From the NCBI RefSeq assembly GCF_026625705.1, contig NZ_CP113059.1, positions 1,922,001 to 1,986,000 of the forward strand: a stretch of 64,000 nt of DNA. Direction: 5' to 3'. Source of the stretch: Pedobacter sp. SL55 (GTDB lineage Bacteria > Bacteroidota > Bacteroidia > Sphingobacteriales > Sphingobacteriaceae). The position numbers and the translations under genes were made by a program. The notes under the pieces were generated by a model, which worked only from the letters and a program-made list of their open reading frames with translations, was not told where the DNA came from and did not search any database. Of this stretch, positions 8,201-17,757 are shown piece after piece (the stretch's first letter is position 1; each line of letters begins with the position of its first letter).

Positions 8201-9321
8201 TGTCTGATAATATCCATCATAAATCTAATACGTCACATCTGTTTAGCACCAAATCTTCCGGACTTTCGGACTTCCCGTCTTTCCAACTTTCCGAAACGCC
8301 AAAGGCGAAAGGCTTTGCATTCCCTGCGGAATGGGCAAAGCACGAAGCAACTTGGTTAAGTTGGCCTCATAAAGAAGCATCTTGGCCAGGCAAAATTGAG
8401 ACCATTTACCAGCCATATTGCGAGTTTATTAAGTTGGTGGCAACTGGCGAGAAGGTTCGCATTAACGTAAAAGACGAGGCGATGAAAGCTTTTGCTACTG
8501 CCGAGTTGGAAAAAGTAGGTGCCAATTTATTACAAATTGAGTTTTACTTCAATGAAACTAACGATGCTTGGTGCCGCGACCACGGACCTGCTTTTGTAGT
8601 GAAAGGAAATCAAAAAGCAATAGTAGACTGGGGTTACAATGCTTGGGGCGATAAATATCCTCCCTACGATTTGGACGATGTAGTGCCAACCAAAATTGCG
8701 CAGCATTTTAACTTGCCACTGTTCACGCCAGATATTGTAATGGAAGGTGGTTCGGTAGAGTTTAACGGAGCAGGAACGATCTTAACTAGTGAAGCTTGCT
8801 TGCTGAACGAAAACAGAAATCCGCATTTAAACAGAGAACAGATAGAAATCTATTTAAAAGAGTTCTATGGTGCAGAGCAGATTTTGTGGGTAGGAGATGG
8901 CATTGTAGGTGATGATACCGATGGACACATTGACGATATCACTCGTTTTGTGAATGAAGACACTGTTTTAACGGTAGTAGAAAGTAATCCGCTTGATGAA
9001 AACTATTTGCTGTTAAAAGAAAATTTGGAACGTTTAAAAAAGATGACCTTGCAAGATGGCAGGAAACTAAACATTGTAGAGTTGCCAATGCCTTCGCCAG
9101 TAATTTACGAAGATACTCGCTTGCCAGCATCTTACGCTAACTTTTACATTGCTAATGCTGCGGTAATTGTACCGATTTTTAATGATGTGAACGACCAAAA
9201 AGCATTGGATATCATACAAGGTTGTTTCCCTGATAGGCCAGTAGTAGGTATCAACTCGGTAGATATCATTTGGGGATTGGGCAGTTTCCATTGTTTAAGT
9301 CAGCAGGAACCAGCGGTGTAG
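8200..9321 (+). CDS. aguA: Agmatine deiminase
   Basis: Converts agmatine to N-carbamoylputrescine and ammonia, supplying the AguB substrate. Guanidine-group recognition blocks are present (WCRDHGPAF, GGSVEFNG, DGHIDDITRF) and the catalytic Cys365 lies in GSFHCLSQQEPA close to the C-terminus. The usual N-terminus of the family corresponds to about residue 33 onward (TPKAKGFAFPAEW). Residues 1-31 are unlike the family and are encoded by the right-hand copy of the ACTTTCGGACTTCCCGTC repeat. There is no ATG between that point and the conserved region, so the start overlapping the upstream stop (8200) is the only good candidate. Confidence 0.92.
   Translation: MSDNIHHKSNTSHLFSTKSSGLSDFPSFQLSETPKAKGFAFPAEWAKHEATWLSWPHKEASWPGKIETIYQPYCEFIKLVATGEKVRINVKDEAMKAFATAELEKVGANLLQIEFYFNETNDAWCRDHGPAFVVKGNQKAIVDWGYNAWGDKYPPYDLDDVVPTKIAQHFNLPLFTPDIVMEGGSVEFNGAGTILTSEACLLNENRNPHLNREQIEIYLKEFYGAEQILWVGDGIVGDDTDGHIDDITRFVNEDTVLTVVESNPLDENYLLLKENLERLKKMTLQDGRKLNIVELPMPSPVIYEDTRLPASYANFYIANAAVIVPIFNDVNDQKALDIIQGCFPDRPVVGINSVDIIWGLGSFHCLSQQEPAV
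8255..8293. repeat. Right arm of the repeat, inside the aguA 5' end
   Basis: CTTCCGGACTTTCGGACTTC followed by CCGTCTTTCCAACTTTCCG lies inside the aguA reading frame. It is the inverted partner of 7722-7796 and a relative of 3681-3716. It supplies part of a non-conserved N-terminal extension of AguA. Confidence 0.6.
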
Positions 9322-9362
9322 TTGGCAGTTTTCGGTTGGCAGTTCAAAACACCACTGCCTTT

Positions 9363-9425
9363 GTCATCCTGAGCCTGTCGAAGGATAAGTTGACCATAAA
9401 GTCCTCGACAAGCTCAGACTGACAA
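9363..9425. repeat. Inverted pair of the GTCATCCTGAGCCTGTCGAA family, left of GIY-YIG
   Basis: The forward arm (9363-9385) reads GTCATCCTGAGCCTGTCGAA and continues GGA. The reverse arm (9401-9424) reads TCCTCGACAAGCTCAGACTG and continues AC. The arms pair over about 22 nt with few mismatches across a 16-nt spacer. The family recurs at 9769-9919, 10927, 23343-23403, 47034-47088 and 51203. Confidence 0.85.
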
Positions 9426-9452
9426 CTGTATTAACCCAAAGAGCAAATTTTT

Positions 9453-9752
9453 ATGCCAAACATCCATAATTACTTCGTTTACATTTTAGAGTGTGCAGAT
9501 GGAAGTTATTATGTTGGTGTAACTAACGATTTAGAAATTAGAATTGAACAGCATAATAGTGGTTATGATGTTAAAGCGTATACCTTTACTAGACGACCAG
9601 TAATACTAAGATATTATCAGCGGTTCACTTTGATAAACCAAGCTATAGAGTTTGAAAAGCAATTGAAAGGTTGGAGTAGAAAAAAGAAAGAAGCACTTTT
9701 CAACGAAGATTGGAACGAAGTAAAAAGATTATCCAACCTAAAAAAGAAATAA
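9453..9752 (+). CDS. Stand-alone GIY-YIG domain protein
   Basis: A 99-residue protein made of one GIY-YIG nuclease domain. The signature is visible as YFVYILECADGSYYVGVTND (Tyr10, Tyr20-Gly22), Arg30 in the first helix, the His-Asn of EQHNSG, and the metal-binding Glu68 in FEKQLKGWSRKKKEAL. Proteins of this small UPF0213/URI-like type are common in Bacteroidota, often in many copies per genome; their natural role is not settled. It lies between repeats of the CTGAGCCTGTCGAAGG family on both sides, which suggests it travels with, or acts on, that element. Confidence 0.88.
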   Translation: MPNIHNYFVYILECADGSYYVGVTNDLEIRIEQHNSGYDVKAYTFTRRPVILRYYQRFTLINQAIEFEKQLKGWSRKKKEALFNEDWNEVKRLSNLKKK

Positions 9753-9768
9753 TAACTTTGTGCAACTA

Positions 9769-9919
9769 GTCTTCTACAAGCTCAGACTGACACTAAGGTT
9801 TAAATCAATTCCGAAAATACGTGTCATCCTGAGCCTGTCGAAGGATTAATAAAGATAATTGTTTGAAGAGGTAGTCTTCAACGACTTGTTCCGATTTTAT
9901 CGGAAAGCTCAGACTGACA
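9769..9919. repeat. Three further arms of the CTGAGCCTGTCGAAGG family, right of GIY-YIG
   Basis: Inverted arm at 9769-9792 (CTTCTACAAGCTCAGACTGA), direct arm at 9822-9844 (GTCATCCTGAGCCTGTCGAA), and a split inverted arm at 9874-9919. The last is interrupted by a small palindrome TTCCGATTTTATCGGAA. The GIY-YIG gene therefore sits inside a nested set of inverted repeats. Confidence 0.75.
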
Positions 9920-9961
9920 CAACGGAAGAATTAAAACATTTCAACTTTACAACATTTCTCA

Positions 9962-10705
9962 ATGAAATTACTAGAAGGAAAAACAGCACTCATCACAGGT
10001 GCATCAAAAGGAATAGGCAGAAAAATTGCAGAAGAGTTTGCAAAACAAGGTGCTAAAGTAGCTTTTACTTACCTATCATCTGTAGAAAAAGGACAAGCTT
10101 TAGAACAAGAACTACAAGCTTTTGGTACGCAGGTAAAAGGTTACCGTTCTGATGCTTCAAAATTTGATGAAGCAGAACAACTGATCAATGATATTGTTGC
10201 CGATTTCGGTGCTTTGGATATTGTAGTGAATAACGCAGGCATCACTAAAGACGGTTTATTGATGCGCATGAGCGAAGAAAACTGGGACGATGTGATTAAC
10301 GTAAACCTAAAATCTGTGTTTAATGTAACTAAGGCCGCTTCTAAAGTGATGATGAAAGCTCGTAAAGGCGTTTTCATAAACATGAGTTCTGTGGTTGGTG
10401 TACAAGGAAATGCTGGTCAGGCTAATTATGCGGCATCAAAAGCGGGTATCATCGGCTTCACTAAATCGGTAGCAAAGGAGTTGGGTTCTCGTAATATCCG
10501 TGCTAATGTGGTTGCGCCAGGTTTCATCAAAACTGAAATGACGGAGGTATTAGACCCTGCCGTAGTAGCTGGTTGGGAAAAAGATATTCCAATGAAACGT
10601 GCTGGAGAAACAGAAGATATCGCTAATGTATGCGTATTCTTAGCTTCAGACATGAGCGCTTACGTAACCGGACAAACGCTTTCTGTTTGTGGCGGTATGC
10701 TGTAA
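9962..10705 (+). CDS. fabG: 3-oxoacyl-[acyl-carrier-protein] reductase
   Basis: Short-chain dehydrogenase that reduces 3-oxoacyl-ACP with NADPH in fatty-acid elongation. The cofactor motif TGASKGIG is at residues 12-19, NNAG at 90-93, Asn115 in NVNLKS, and the catalytic Ser142-Tyr156-Lys160 set is complete (MSSVVG, YAASK). The C-terminal TGQTLSVCGGML matches FabG. Length 247 is typical. No other fatty-acid gene is adjacent, so a general SDR role cannot be fully excluded, but the overall match to FabG is strong. Confidence 0.88.
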   Translation: MKLLEGKTALITGASKGIGRKIAEEFAKQGAKVAFTYLSSVEKGQALEQELQAFGTQVKGYRSDASKFDEAEQLINDIVADFGALDIVVNNAGITKDGLLMRMSEENWDDVINVNLKSVFNVTKAASKVMMKARKGVFINMSSVVGVQGNAGQANYAASKAGIIGFTKSVAKELGSRNIRANVVAPGFIKTEMTEVLDPAVVAGWEKDIPMKRAGETEDIANVCVFLASDMSAYVTGQTLSVCGGML

Positions 10706-10748
10706 AATAGGAATAAGGAATTAGATAAAAGGTGTAAGTTGTTCTACT

Positions 10749-11057
10749 CGTCATTGCGAGGAGGAACGACAGCCTGTCCCGACTTTTCGGGAAAGCAATC
10801 TCACTTTAAACCATATAATGCATAGTTATAATTAGCTATGCATTTTTTTATGACTATTGAAATTTGAAAGTGAAAGCCAGTAGTGCTTCGCTGCTGTTGC
10901 CCCGCTTTTCACTTCAATCTGTTTTATCCTTCGACAAGCTCAGGATGACAAACAGGATTTACGTTTCAATCGGGCTTATTTAACAAAGGTTTGTGTTATT
11001 AATTAACGAGGGTTTTTGCTCCTCGTCATTCCCGCGTAGGCGGGAATCGTAATGCGA
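10749..11057. repeat. Repeat cluster in the fabG/L,D-transpeptidase gap
   Basis: The convergent 499-nt gap is almost entirely repeats. It has a CGTCATTGCGAGG...AAAGCAATC unit interrupted by a small CCCGACTTTTCGGG palindrome (10749-10800), a TCCTTCGACAAGCTCAGGAT unit (10927-10949), a TTTCAATCGGG block near 10963, and a CATTCCCGCGTAGGCGGGAA palindrome continuing as TCGTAATGCGATA (11024-11057), the same extension as at 6442. Confidence 0.8.
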
Positions 11058-11087
11058 TAAAAGGTAATTGAAGTTTTTCACTTGACA

Positions 11088-11175
11088 CGTCATTGCGAAG
11101 TACGAAGCAATCCTACAACTCATATTAAAATAATCCAACTATAGCTTTAAGATTGCTTCGTGCCTCGCAATGACG
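11088..11175. repeat. Inverted pair of the CGTCATTGCGAAG...GAAGCAATC family
   Basis: The left arm (11088-11112) reads CGTCATTGCGAAGTACGAAG and ends CAATC. The right arm (11151-11175) reads GATTGCTTCGTGCCTCGCAA and ends TGACG. They are reverse complements with three mismatches across a 38-nt AT-rich spacer. The right arm ends 29 nt from the L,D-transpeptidase stop. Confidence 0.85.
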
Positions 11176-11204
11176 ATAGTTTTATATCCTGCTAATCATA
11201 CAAT

Positions 11205-11942
11205 TTACTCAACAACATACTTCCCGCCAACCTGCGTAATCTTCGCCATCTTCTTATGCTGCTCAAAATAATCAAATCCAGGTTGCAAAGTTTTCCAAAA
11301 AGCAACATGCTGAGGAAAAAGCTTTCCTTGTCTTTCTAAATTAGTTTTAGTCATCCTAAATGGGAAAATGTTAACTGGAATTTCTTTTTGTCCATTATTT
11401 ATAGCTTCTACAGCCAAAACATAAACTTCTCTAATTTTATCATCCGTTAGTGGTACACAACCCACGGTAAAACAATCGCCATGAATGTAAATATCGCCAC
11501 CCGTTCTTCTGTTTTTTCCAGTTCTAGCCCTATCAACGGCATTTGGGTAATTAACGCCTAACGATAAATGAAAGTTGCTCATTGGGTTAAATACATTAAT
11601 GTTGTAAAAACCTTCGGGTGTTTGCAAATCGCCTTCAACTACTTTTGGGCCTAAAGAGCCAGATTTAGCACAAGCATTGTAACTTTTGAAAAGCGTAAAA
11701 CTATTTTGTGTCGAAGTCTTTAGCCAAACTTCTAACTTTTCTTCCATCTTGTAGTAGTTTAAAAGCATTTCAAATCCCTTATCAAAACCACCTTTTTGTA
11801 GCTCTTTTTCTAAAGATGGCCACTTCAAATCGTAAGCAGTTCTTACACGCTCAAATTTCAATTGTTGTTGCTTAAAGCACTTTTGTGCACTAGCTGTTAA
11901 GGTCATTGTTATTAATAAAAAAAGGTATACTAAATTTTTCAT
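11205..11942 (-). CDS. Secreted L,D-transpeptidase (YkuD/YafK type)
   Basis: Predicted periplasmic peptidoglycan cross-linking or anchoring enzyme. A Sec signal peptide (residues 1-19, cut near TASAQ) is followed by a YkuD domain ending the motif HGDCFTVGCVPL, with the catalytic His154 and Cys162. The domain is of the YafK kind, short and without a LysM or PG-binding repeat. Substrate could be a meso-DAP cross-link or a protein anchor. It is transcribed alone and converges on fabG. Confidence 0.85.
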   Translation of the reverse strand: MKNLVYLFLLITMTLTASAQKCFKQQQLKFERVRTAYDLKWPSLEKELQKGGFDKGFEMLLNYYKMEEKLEVWLKTSTQNSFTLFKSYNACAKSGSLGPKVVEGDLQTPEGFYNINVFNPMSNFHLSLGVNYPNAVDRARTGKNRRTGGDIYIHGDCFTVGCVPLTDDKIREVYVLAVEAINNGQKEIPVNIFPFRMTKTNLERQGKLFPQHVAFWKTLQPGFDYFEQHKKMAKITQVGGKYVVE

Positions 11943-12077
11943 GTTGACGATTTCTTGTATGCAATTTACAATTTTAGATGTTTAGTTGAGTTGTTGTTTG
12001 GTTTTTTAGGCTGGTAAGACTTTTTACTTTTTACTTTCAACTTTTGACTTAAATATAGCATCTTTACAATTACACGT

Positions 12078-14162
12078 ATGGCAAGTTTCTTTTCGTTTTA
12101 TACATTGTTTATTTTTATCGGCTGTTTGCTGTTGGGTGCTGCCTATGCTTGGGTTTTATATGCTTCCAATAAAAATCTCGACAAAAAAACGAGAAATATT
12201 TTAGTTGTGGTTAGAACGTTAGCTGTAGCTACATTAGCTTCTCTGTTATTTGCGCCTCTAGTTCGTCGCATTACGCATACGCCAGAAAAGCCAATCATTA
12301 TCATTGCTAACGATAATTCTATTTCGGTTAAAGCCATACAACCAGCAGGTTTTGATGCCAAGAAATACCAACAAGATTTAAAGCAATTGGCCAATAAACT
12401 CAGCGAAAAATACGAAGTAAAGACTTACAGTTTTGGCGATAGTGTGAAGCAAGGTTTTTCGTTTGCGGGCACAGATCAAATTAGTAACGGAACAGCTTTG
12501 GTTAGCCAACTGAACGATGAATTGCTGAACAGAAACGTGGGTGCTATTATCATGGCTAGCGATGGTATTTTCAATCGTGGTGGAAATCCAATCTACGAAC
12601 TCAACAAAATCAAAGCACCAGTTTACACCATTGCCATGGGCGATACCATCCCGAAACGTGATGTGCTGGTAGCCAATGTGAATTACAACAACATCGTTTA
12701 TCTTGATAATGAATTTACTTTGGATGTACAGGTGCAAGCTTTCGAAAGTAAAGGCGAAACGGTAAAATTATCCGTGCTAGAAAACGGAAAGCAAGTAACG
12801 CAGCAAGCGCTAAATATTGGCAGTACCAGCTTCGTGAAAGATGTACAAATCAAGTTAAAAGCAACCAAAGTTGGCGTTCATCGTTATACCGTTAATGTAT
12901 CAGAAGTTAAAAACGAAATTACTACCAAAAATAACAGCCAAACCATTTTTGTAGAAGTTATTGATGGTAGACAAAAGGTTTTGCTAGCTGCAGCGGGACC
13001 ACATCCAGATTTAGCCACCTTTAAGCAAGCCATTGAGCTGAGTAAACATTATGAAGTAAGTACCGCCATTGCAGAAGAGCTAGAAACCGTAGATGTATCT
13101 AAATACAGTTTGGTAATCTTATATCAACTGCCAGCTATAAATTATTCGGCTGCATCCTTAATCAACAAATTAAAGCAACAAAAAGTAGCTACTTGGTATG
13201 TTTTGGGTGCGCAAACAAATTTGCAGAGTTTCAACCAAATTCAAACGCAGTTAAACTTTACCCGGCCAAATGGTTCGTTGCAAGAAGTATTTCCATACTA
13301 TGAAAATAACTTTACCGCCTACAACTTAAATGCCGATGCGCTGAAACAATTGGAAGGCTACGACCCATTGCAAGTTCCTTTTGCCAACTTAATGATTAAA
13401 GGCGATTACACCGCCGTACTTAACCAACGAATTGGAAAGGTAAATACACAAAGCCCATTGTTGTTTTTTATAGAGGACAATGGTAAAAAGAACGGTTATT
13501 TAATAGGGGAGGGGATTTGGAAATGGAAATTGGAAGAAGCGAAAAATGAAAATGCATACCCTTTGGTAGCAGAGCTGATTTCGAAAACGGTTCAGTATCT
13601 TTCCGTGAAAGACGATAAACGTAAATTCAAAGTTTATACGAATAAAAGCACCTTCGAAGAGAACGAGAATGTAGTGCTCAATGCTACTTTGTATAACGAT
13701 GCTTTTGAACCTGTTAATGCTTCGGAAGTGAAAGTGCAAATTAAAAACTCGGATGGTAAAGCCTACAGCTACACTTTTTCTAAAGTTGGTAACGCCTACC
13801 AGTTAGATGCTGGTGCTTTGCCACAAGGAAACTATACTTACATAGCTTCTACGAGTTTGGGTGATAAAAAACATACTGCCAGCGGTGCGTTTCATGTGAG
13901 TGCAGTAATTACAGAGTACCAACAAACTACCGCCAACCATCAATTATTAAATACAATTGCACAGCAAACGCAAGGTAAAATGTATACGCCAGCTAACTTG
14001 TTAAACATAGTTGATGATTTAGAGCAAAGCGGCCAAGTTAAAACCATTACTTACGAAGACAGGCGATACGAAGAAATGATTAATCTGAAATGGATTTTTG
14101 CACTTATTTTAGTGTTGTTAACAACAGAATGGTTTTTTAGAAAACGTAATGGCGAAGCGTAA
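12078..14162 (+). CDS. Large membrane-anchored VWA-like protein
   Basis: A 694-residue protein with two N-terminal transmembrane helices (about residues 5-25 and 42-62), a long periplasmic or cytosolic part, and a C-terminal helix (about 672-688). A von Willebrand A-like region begins near residue 73 with IIIIANDNSISVK, which keeps a DxSxS metal site, and continues to ASDGIFNRGGNP. Later parts look like beta-sandwich and glutamine-amidotransferase-like segments. Such proteins occur in Bacteroidota near BatA/MoxR-type genes, but none is adjacent. It ends 3 nt before the next gene. I do not know its function. Confidence 0.75.
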   Translation: MASFFSFYTLFIFIGCLLLGAAYAWVLYASNKNLDKKTRNILVVVRTLAVATLASLLFAPLVRRITHTPEKPIIIIANDNSISVKAIQPAGFDAKKYQQDLKQLANKLSEKYEVKTYSFGDSVKQGFSFAGTDQISNGTALVSQLNDELLNRNVGAIIMASDGIFNRGGNPIYELNKIKAPVYTIAMGDTIPKRDVLVANVNYNNIVYLDNEFTLDVQVQAFESKGETVKLSVLENGKQVTQQALNIGSTSFVKDVQIKLKATKVGVHRYTVNVSEVKNEITTKNNSQTIFVEVIDGRQKVLLAAAGPHPDLATFKQAIELSKHYEVSTAIAEELETVDVSKYSLVILYQLPAINYSAASLINKLKQQKVATWYVLGAQTNLQSFNQIQTQLNFTRPNGSLQEVFPYYENNFTAYNLNADALKQLEGYDPLQVPFANLMIKGDYTAVLNQRIGKVNTQSPLLFFIEDNGKKNGYLIGEGIWKWKLEEAKNENAYPLVAELISKTVQYLSVKDDKRKFKVYTNKSTFEENENVVLNATLYNDAFEPVNASEVKVQIKNSDGKAYSYTFSKVGNAYQLDAGALPQGNYTYIASTSLGDKKHTASGAFHVSAVITEYQQTTANHQLLNTIAQQTQGKMYTPANLLNIVDDLEQSGQVKTITYEDRRYEEMINLKWIFALILVLLTTEWFFRKRNGEA

Positions 14163-14165
14163 TGG

Positions 14166-14777
14166 ATGATTTTAGTACTTACCGAAATTATTGAGGTATT
14201 GGGAACTATTTCCTTTGCCATTTCAGGTACATTTGCCGCAATACAAAAGCGCTTGGATCCGTTTGGCGTATTAATTATCGCTTTTGTAACCTCTATTGGT
14301 GGCGGTACTGTGCGTGATTTGTTGTTGGGAGACACGCCAGTAGCTTGGATGCGTGATGTGAACTATTGCTTGCTTATTTTGGTAACTTCTATCCTCACGC
14401 TATTCTTTAAGCACCAAATTAAAAAATTCAAAGTAACGCTATTTCTTTTCGACTCGTTAGGTTTGGGTTTGTTTACTTTAGTAGGCGTACAAAAAGGAAT
14501 TGTATTTGGCTTAGATCCGGGTATTTGTATTGCACTTGGAACTATTACTGGTTGCTTTGGTGGGGTAATTAGAGATACTTTGTTAAACACTATACCGCTA
14601 ATATTTAGGAAAGAAATTTATGCTACCGCTTGTATTGCTGGTGGTATGCTTTATTTTGGAATGTTGTATTTTAACCTTGCGGCAGATTTAGCTAAAATCA
14701 TCGTAATTGTTTTTATTGTAACGCTGCGCATACTTGTAGTACGTTATAAATTGGCACTGCCAAGGTTTGGGTATTAA
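14166..14777 (+). CDS. UPF0126/TRIC family membrane protein
   Basis: A 203-residue integral membrane protein of about seven helices, made of two repeats of the UPF0126 (YadS/YicG, bacterial TRIC) unit. The repeats are visible as FAISGTFAAI...GGGTVRDLLLGD and LGLGLFTLVGVQKGI...GGVIRDTLLN. Bacterial TRIC proteins are trimeric cation channels; the Gly-rich GGGTVRD/GGVIRD motifs match them. The gene starts 3 nt after the VWA-like gene, so the two are probably translated from one mRNA. Confidence 0.85.
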   Translation: MILVLTEIIEVLGTISFAISGTFAAIQKRLDPFGVLIIAFVTSIGGGTVRDLLLGDTPVAWMRDVNYCLLILVTSILTLFFKHQIKKFKVTLFLFDSLGLGLFTLVGVQKGIVFGLDPGICIALGTITGCFGGVIRDTLLNTIPLIFRKEIYATACIAGGMLYFGMLYFNLAADLAKIIVIVFIVTLRILVVRYKLALPRFGY

Positions 14778-14880
14778 TTTGTCAGCATTGACTTTCTTCA
14801 TTTAGGCTTTAGTGGAGAACCGAAGCTCTGCGGAGTAAAATCTTCGAACTGTGCAAATTAATATATACTAACAAATCGGA

Positions 14881-14917
14881 AGATTTCTTCGCTCGCTATG
14901 CTGCGGTCGAAATGACG
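14881..14917. repeat. Diverged GTCGAAATGACG repeat unit
   Basis: AGATTTCTTCGCTCGCTATG followed by CTGCGGTCGAAATGACG resembles the right arm of the AGATTTCTCTCTGCGTTCGA family at 6622 and 18548, with a changed centre. Confidence 0.6.
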
Positions 14918-14967
14918 ATAATAGGAGCATACCCCAGCAATGACGTAGTGAGAGACAGCTTCACATA

Positions 14968-15468
14968 TTAAGGATAAAGAAACTGCTCCAGCTTCCCATT
15001 CTTATACGCATCATAAAGTTGCCAAAGCTCTTTTGTCCAAGTTTTTTTATTACTGTGTTGATACAGGTAAGGTAAAACTAAATTCATCCCTCCTAAAGCC
15101 TGTTTTTGCTTTTCTTTTACTGCCGGATTTTCCAGCGAAAATTTAGTCAGTGCCGCCATGTACATCAATAACAAATCAGAGTCTGTATTAAAAAAATGGG
15201 TTTCTTTTTCTTCGAGATAAAAAACGTAGTCGGGAGTTCCGTTCATCCAATCTACCAAAAATCTACCCGCTTCGTTTCTAGCTTTGTTTTTTCTGTCGGC
15301 GGGAGTTTTAAAAAGATAATCTACAACTTTTGTTACTGTGGGTTCGGCCTGTTTATAGCTAGCTTTTTTGTTAAGTTTAACGCTTTTAAGATTGGGAAGT
15401 TCTTGTCCGTAGGATAATCCGGCATTGATAAAAAGTAGAAGGAAGAATGCAAAGACAGTGTTCCTCAT
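14968..15468 (-). CDS. Secreted protein of unknown function
   Basis: A 166-residue protein with a Sec signal peptide (residues 1-21, cut near LSYGQ). The mature part is mostly helical and basic, without cysteines, and contains DYLFKTPADRKNKARNEAGRF in its first half and KKTWTKELWQLYDAYKNGKL near its end. I recognise it only as a conserved-looking Bacteroidota secreted protein. It lies downstream of the FtsB-like gene on the same strand with 79 nt between them. Confidence 0.65.
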   Translation of the reverse strand: MRNTVFAFFLLLFINAGLSYGQELPNLKSVKLNKKASYKQAEPTVTKVVDYLFKTPADRKNKARNEAGRFLVDWMNGTPDYVFYLEEKETHFFNTDSDLLLMYMAALTKFSLENPAVKEKQKQALGGMNLVLPYLYQHSNKKTWTKELWQLYDAYKNGKLEQFLYP

Positions 15469-15547
15469 GAGAATAGTTTTTCAGTTTACAATTGGCAGTT
15501 CGCAAGGCCGCTTTCCAACAATAAAACAAAATAGCAATACAACAATT

Positions 15548-15856
15548 TTAGGGCTTTGTATTTTCTTTTACAATAACAAATACATCTTCGTTCGCTTTCT
15601 TCATGAAATATTTTTCACGAGCAAACTTTTCAGCACTATTTAAGTTACTGTCCAATTCCTTTAAGTCTTTTTTAACTAGCGCAATTTCTTTAGTATAGAA
15701 ATCTTTTTCTTGTTGCAATTTGCTTACTTGCGCACTATACTCATATTGTGCAATAATGTCATTCTTATCAAAGAAAAGCATCCATACGCCGAAAGCGGCA
15801 ATGGCAATAAAATATTTGTTACGGAAAAGATCTATCAGTCGCTTCATCGAAGTCAA
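15548..15856 (-). CDS. FtsB/DivIC-like septum formation initiator
   Basis: A 102-residue bitopic membrane protein with a short basic cytosolic start, one transmembrane helix (about residues 14-31) and a periplasmic coiled coil (about 38-75), ending in FAREKYFMKKANEDVFVIVKE, the typical FtsB/DivIC tail. In divisomes this protein pairs with FtsL and FtsQ and activates septal peptidoglycan synthesis. It lies directly downstream of eno, an arrangement seen in many bacteria, but a terminator and a repeat lie between them here. Confidence 0.85.
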   Translation of the reverse strand: MTSMKRLIDLFRNKYFIAIAAFGVWMLFFDKNDIIAQYEYSAQVSKLQQEKDFYTKEIALVKKDLKELDSNLNSAEKFAREKYFMKKANEDVFVIVKENTKP

Positions 15857-15921
15857 AAGTAAAAATTAAAAAATCAAAAATAGCAGATGGCCTACATTTA
15901 ATATTGACCTTTTATACTTTA

Positions 15922-15962
15922 TAAAAAAAACATCCGAAGGTTTTAAATCTTCGGATGTTTTG
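15922..15962 (-). terminator. Intrinsic terminator downstream of eno
   Basis: Read on the minus strand, ACATCCGAAG and CTTCGGATGT form a 10-bp perfect stem around a 10-nt loop and are followed by a run of T (15922-15929 on the + strand as A). It would end leftward transcription from eno before the FtsB-like gene. Confidence 0.8.
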
Positions 15963-15978
15963 CAAATGTATTTATTAA

Positions 15979-16070
15979 CACCCCAACCCCTAAAGGGGCT
16001 TTTATGATGCGTAATAATTATTTTAGCATCATAGGCAGTGTTGGTAAGTCCCCTTTAGGGGATTTAGGGG

Positions 16071-16072
<2 letters not shown>
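15979..16072. repeat. Nested inverted repeat touching the eno stop codon
   Basis: Outer arms contain CCCCTAAAGGGG (15988-15999) and CCCCTTTAGGGG (16050-16061), extended on both sides by AACCCCTAA-type sequence. The inner part has arms ATGATGC and GCATCAT around an AT-rich centre. The right arm runs into the enolase stop codon. This AACCCCTAAATCCCC type of repeat looks like another interspersed family. Confidence 0.75.
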
Positions 16073-17448
<1,376 letters not shown>

Positions 17449-17525
17449 TTAAACTTAGGGAATCTATTGAGTGTTTTTTTGTTAGCCATTTTGGATTAGA
17501 CGCAGAAAACCGAAAAGTGTAGAAT

Positions 17526-17560
17526 AAAAAAAGCCTTTCCATTTTACTGAAAAGGCTTTC
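17526..17560 (-). terminator. Intrinsic terminator after tRNA-Pro
   Basis: On the minus strand GAAAGCCTTTT and AAAGGCTTT flank a short loop and are followed by a T-run, directly downstream of the tRNA 3' end. Confidence 0.8.
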
Positions 17561-17564
17561 GAAG

Positions 17565-17638
17565 TCGGGATGGCAGGATTCGAACCTACGACCTCCACAT
17601 CCCAAATGTGGCGCGATACCGGGCTACGCTACATCCCG
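17565..17638 (-). tRNA. tRNA-Pro (anticodon TGG)
   Basis: The minus strand folds as a complete 74-nt tRNA. Acceptor stem is CGGGATG/CATCCCG, the anticodon stem-loop is CCACA-TTTGGGA-TGTGG with anticodon TGG, and the T arm is GTAGG-TTCGAAT-CCTGC. The discriminator is A and no CCA is encoded. It lies about 200 nt upstream of eno on the same strand. Confidence 0.96.
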
Positions 17639-17757
17639 AACTTTGGTACTGTTTTCTCGTTTTTCCGCCCGAGGATTTCTTAACGAGGTTGCAAAGATAG
17701 CGATTTTAATATACGATGCAAATATTTTTAAAAATTGTTTGAAGCCAATAACTAATT

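Noticed and set aside
9453..9752. A homing endonuclease of a group I intron
   Set aside because: The gene lies between genes, not inside one, and no intron core or split host gene is visible.
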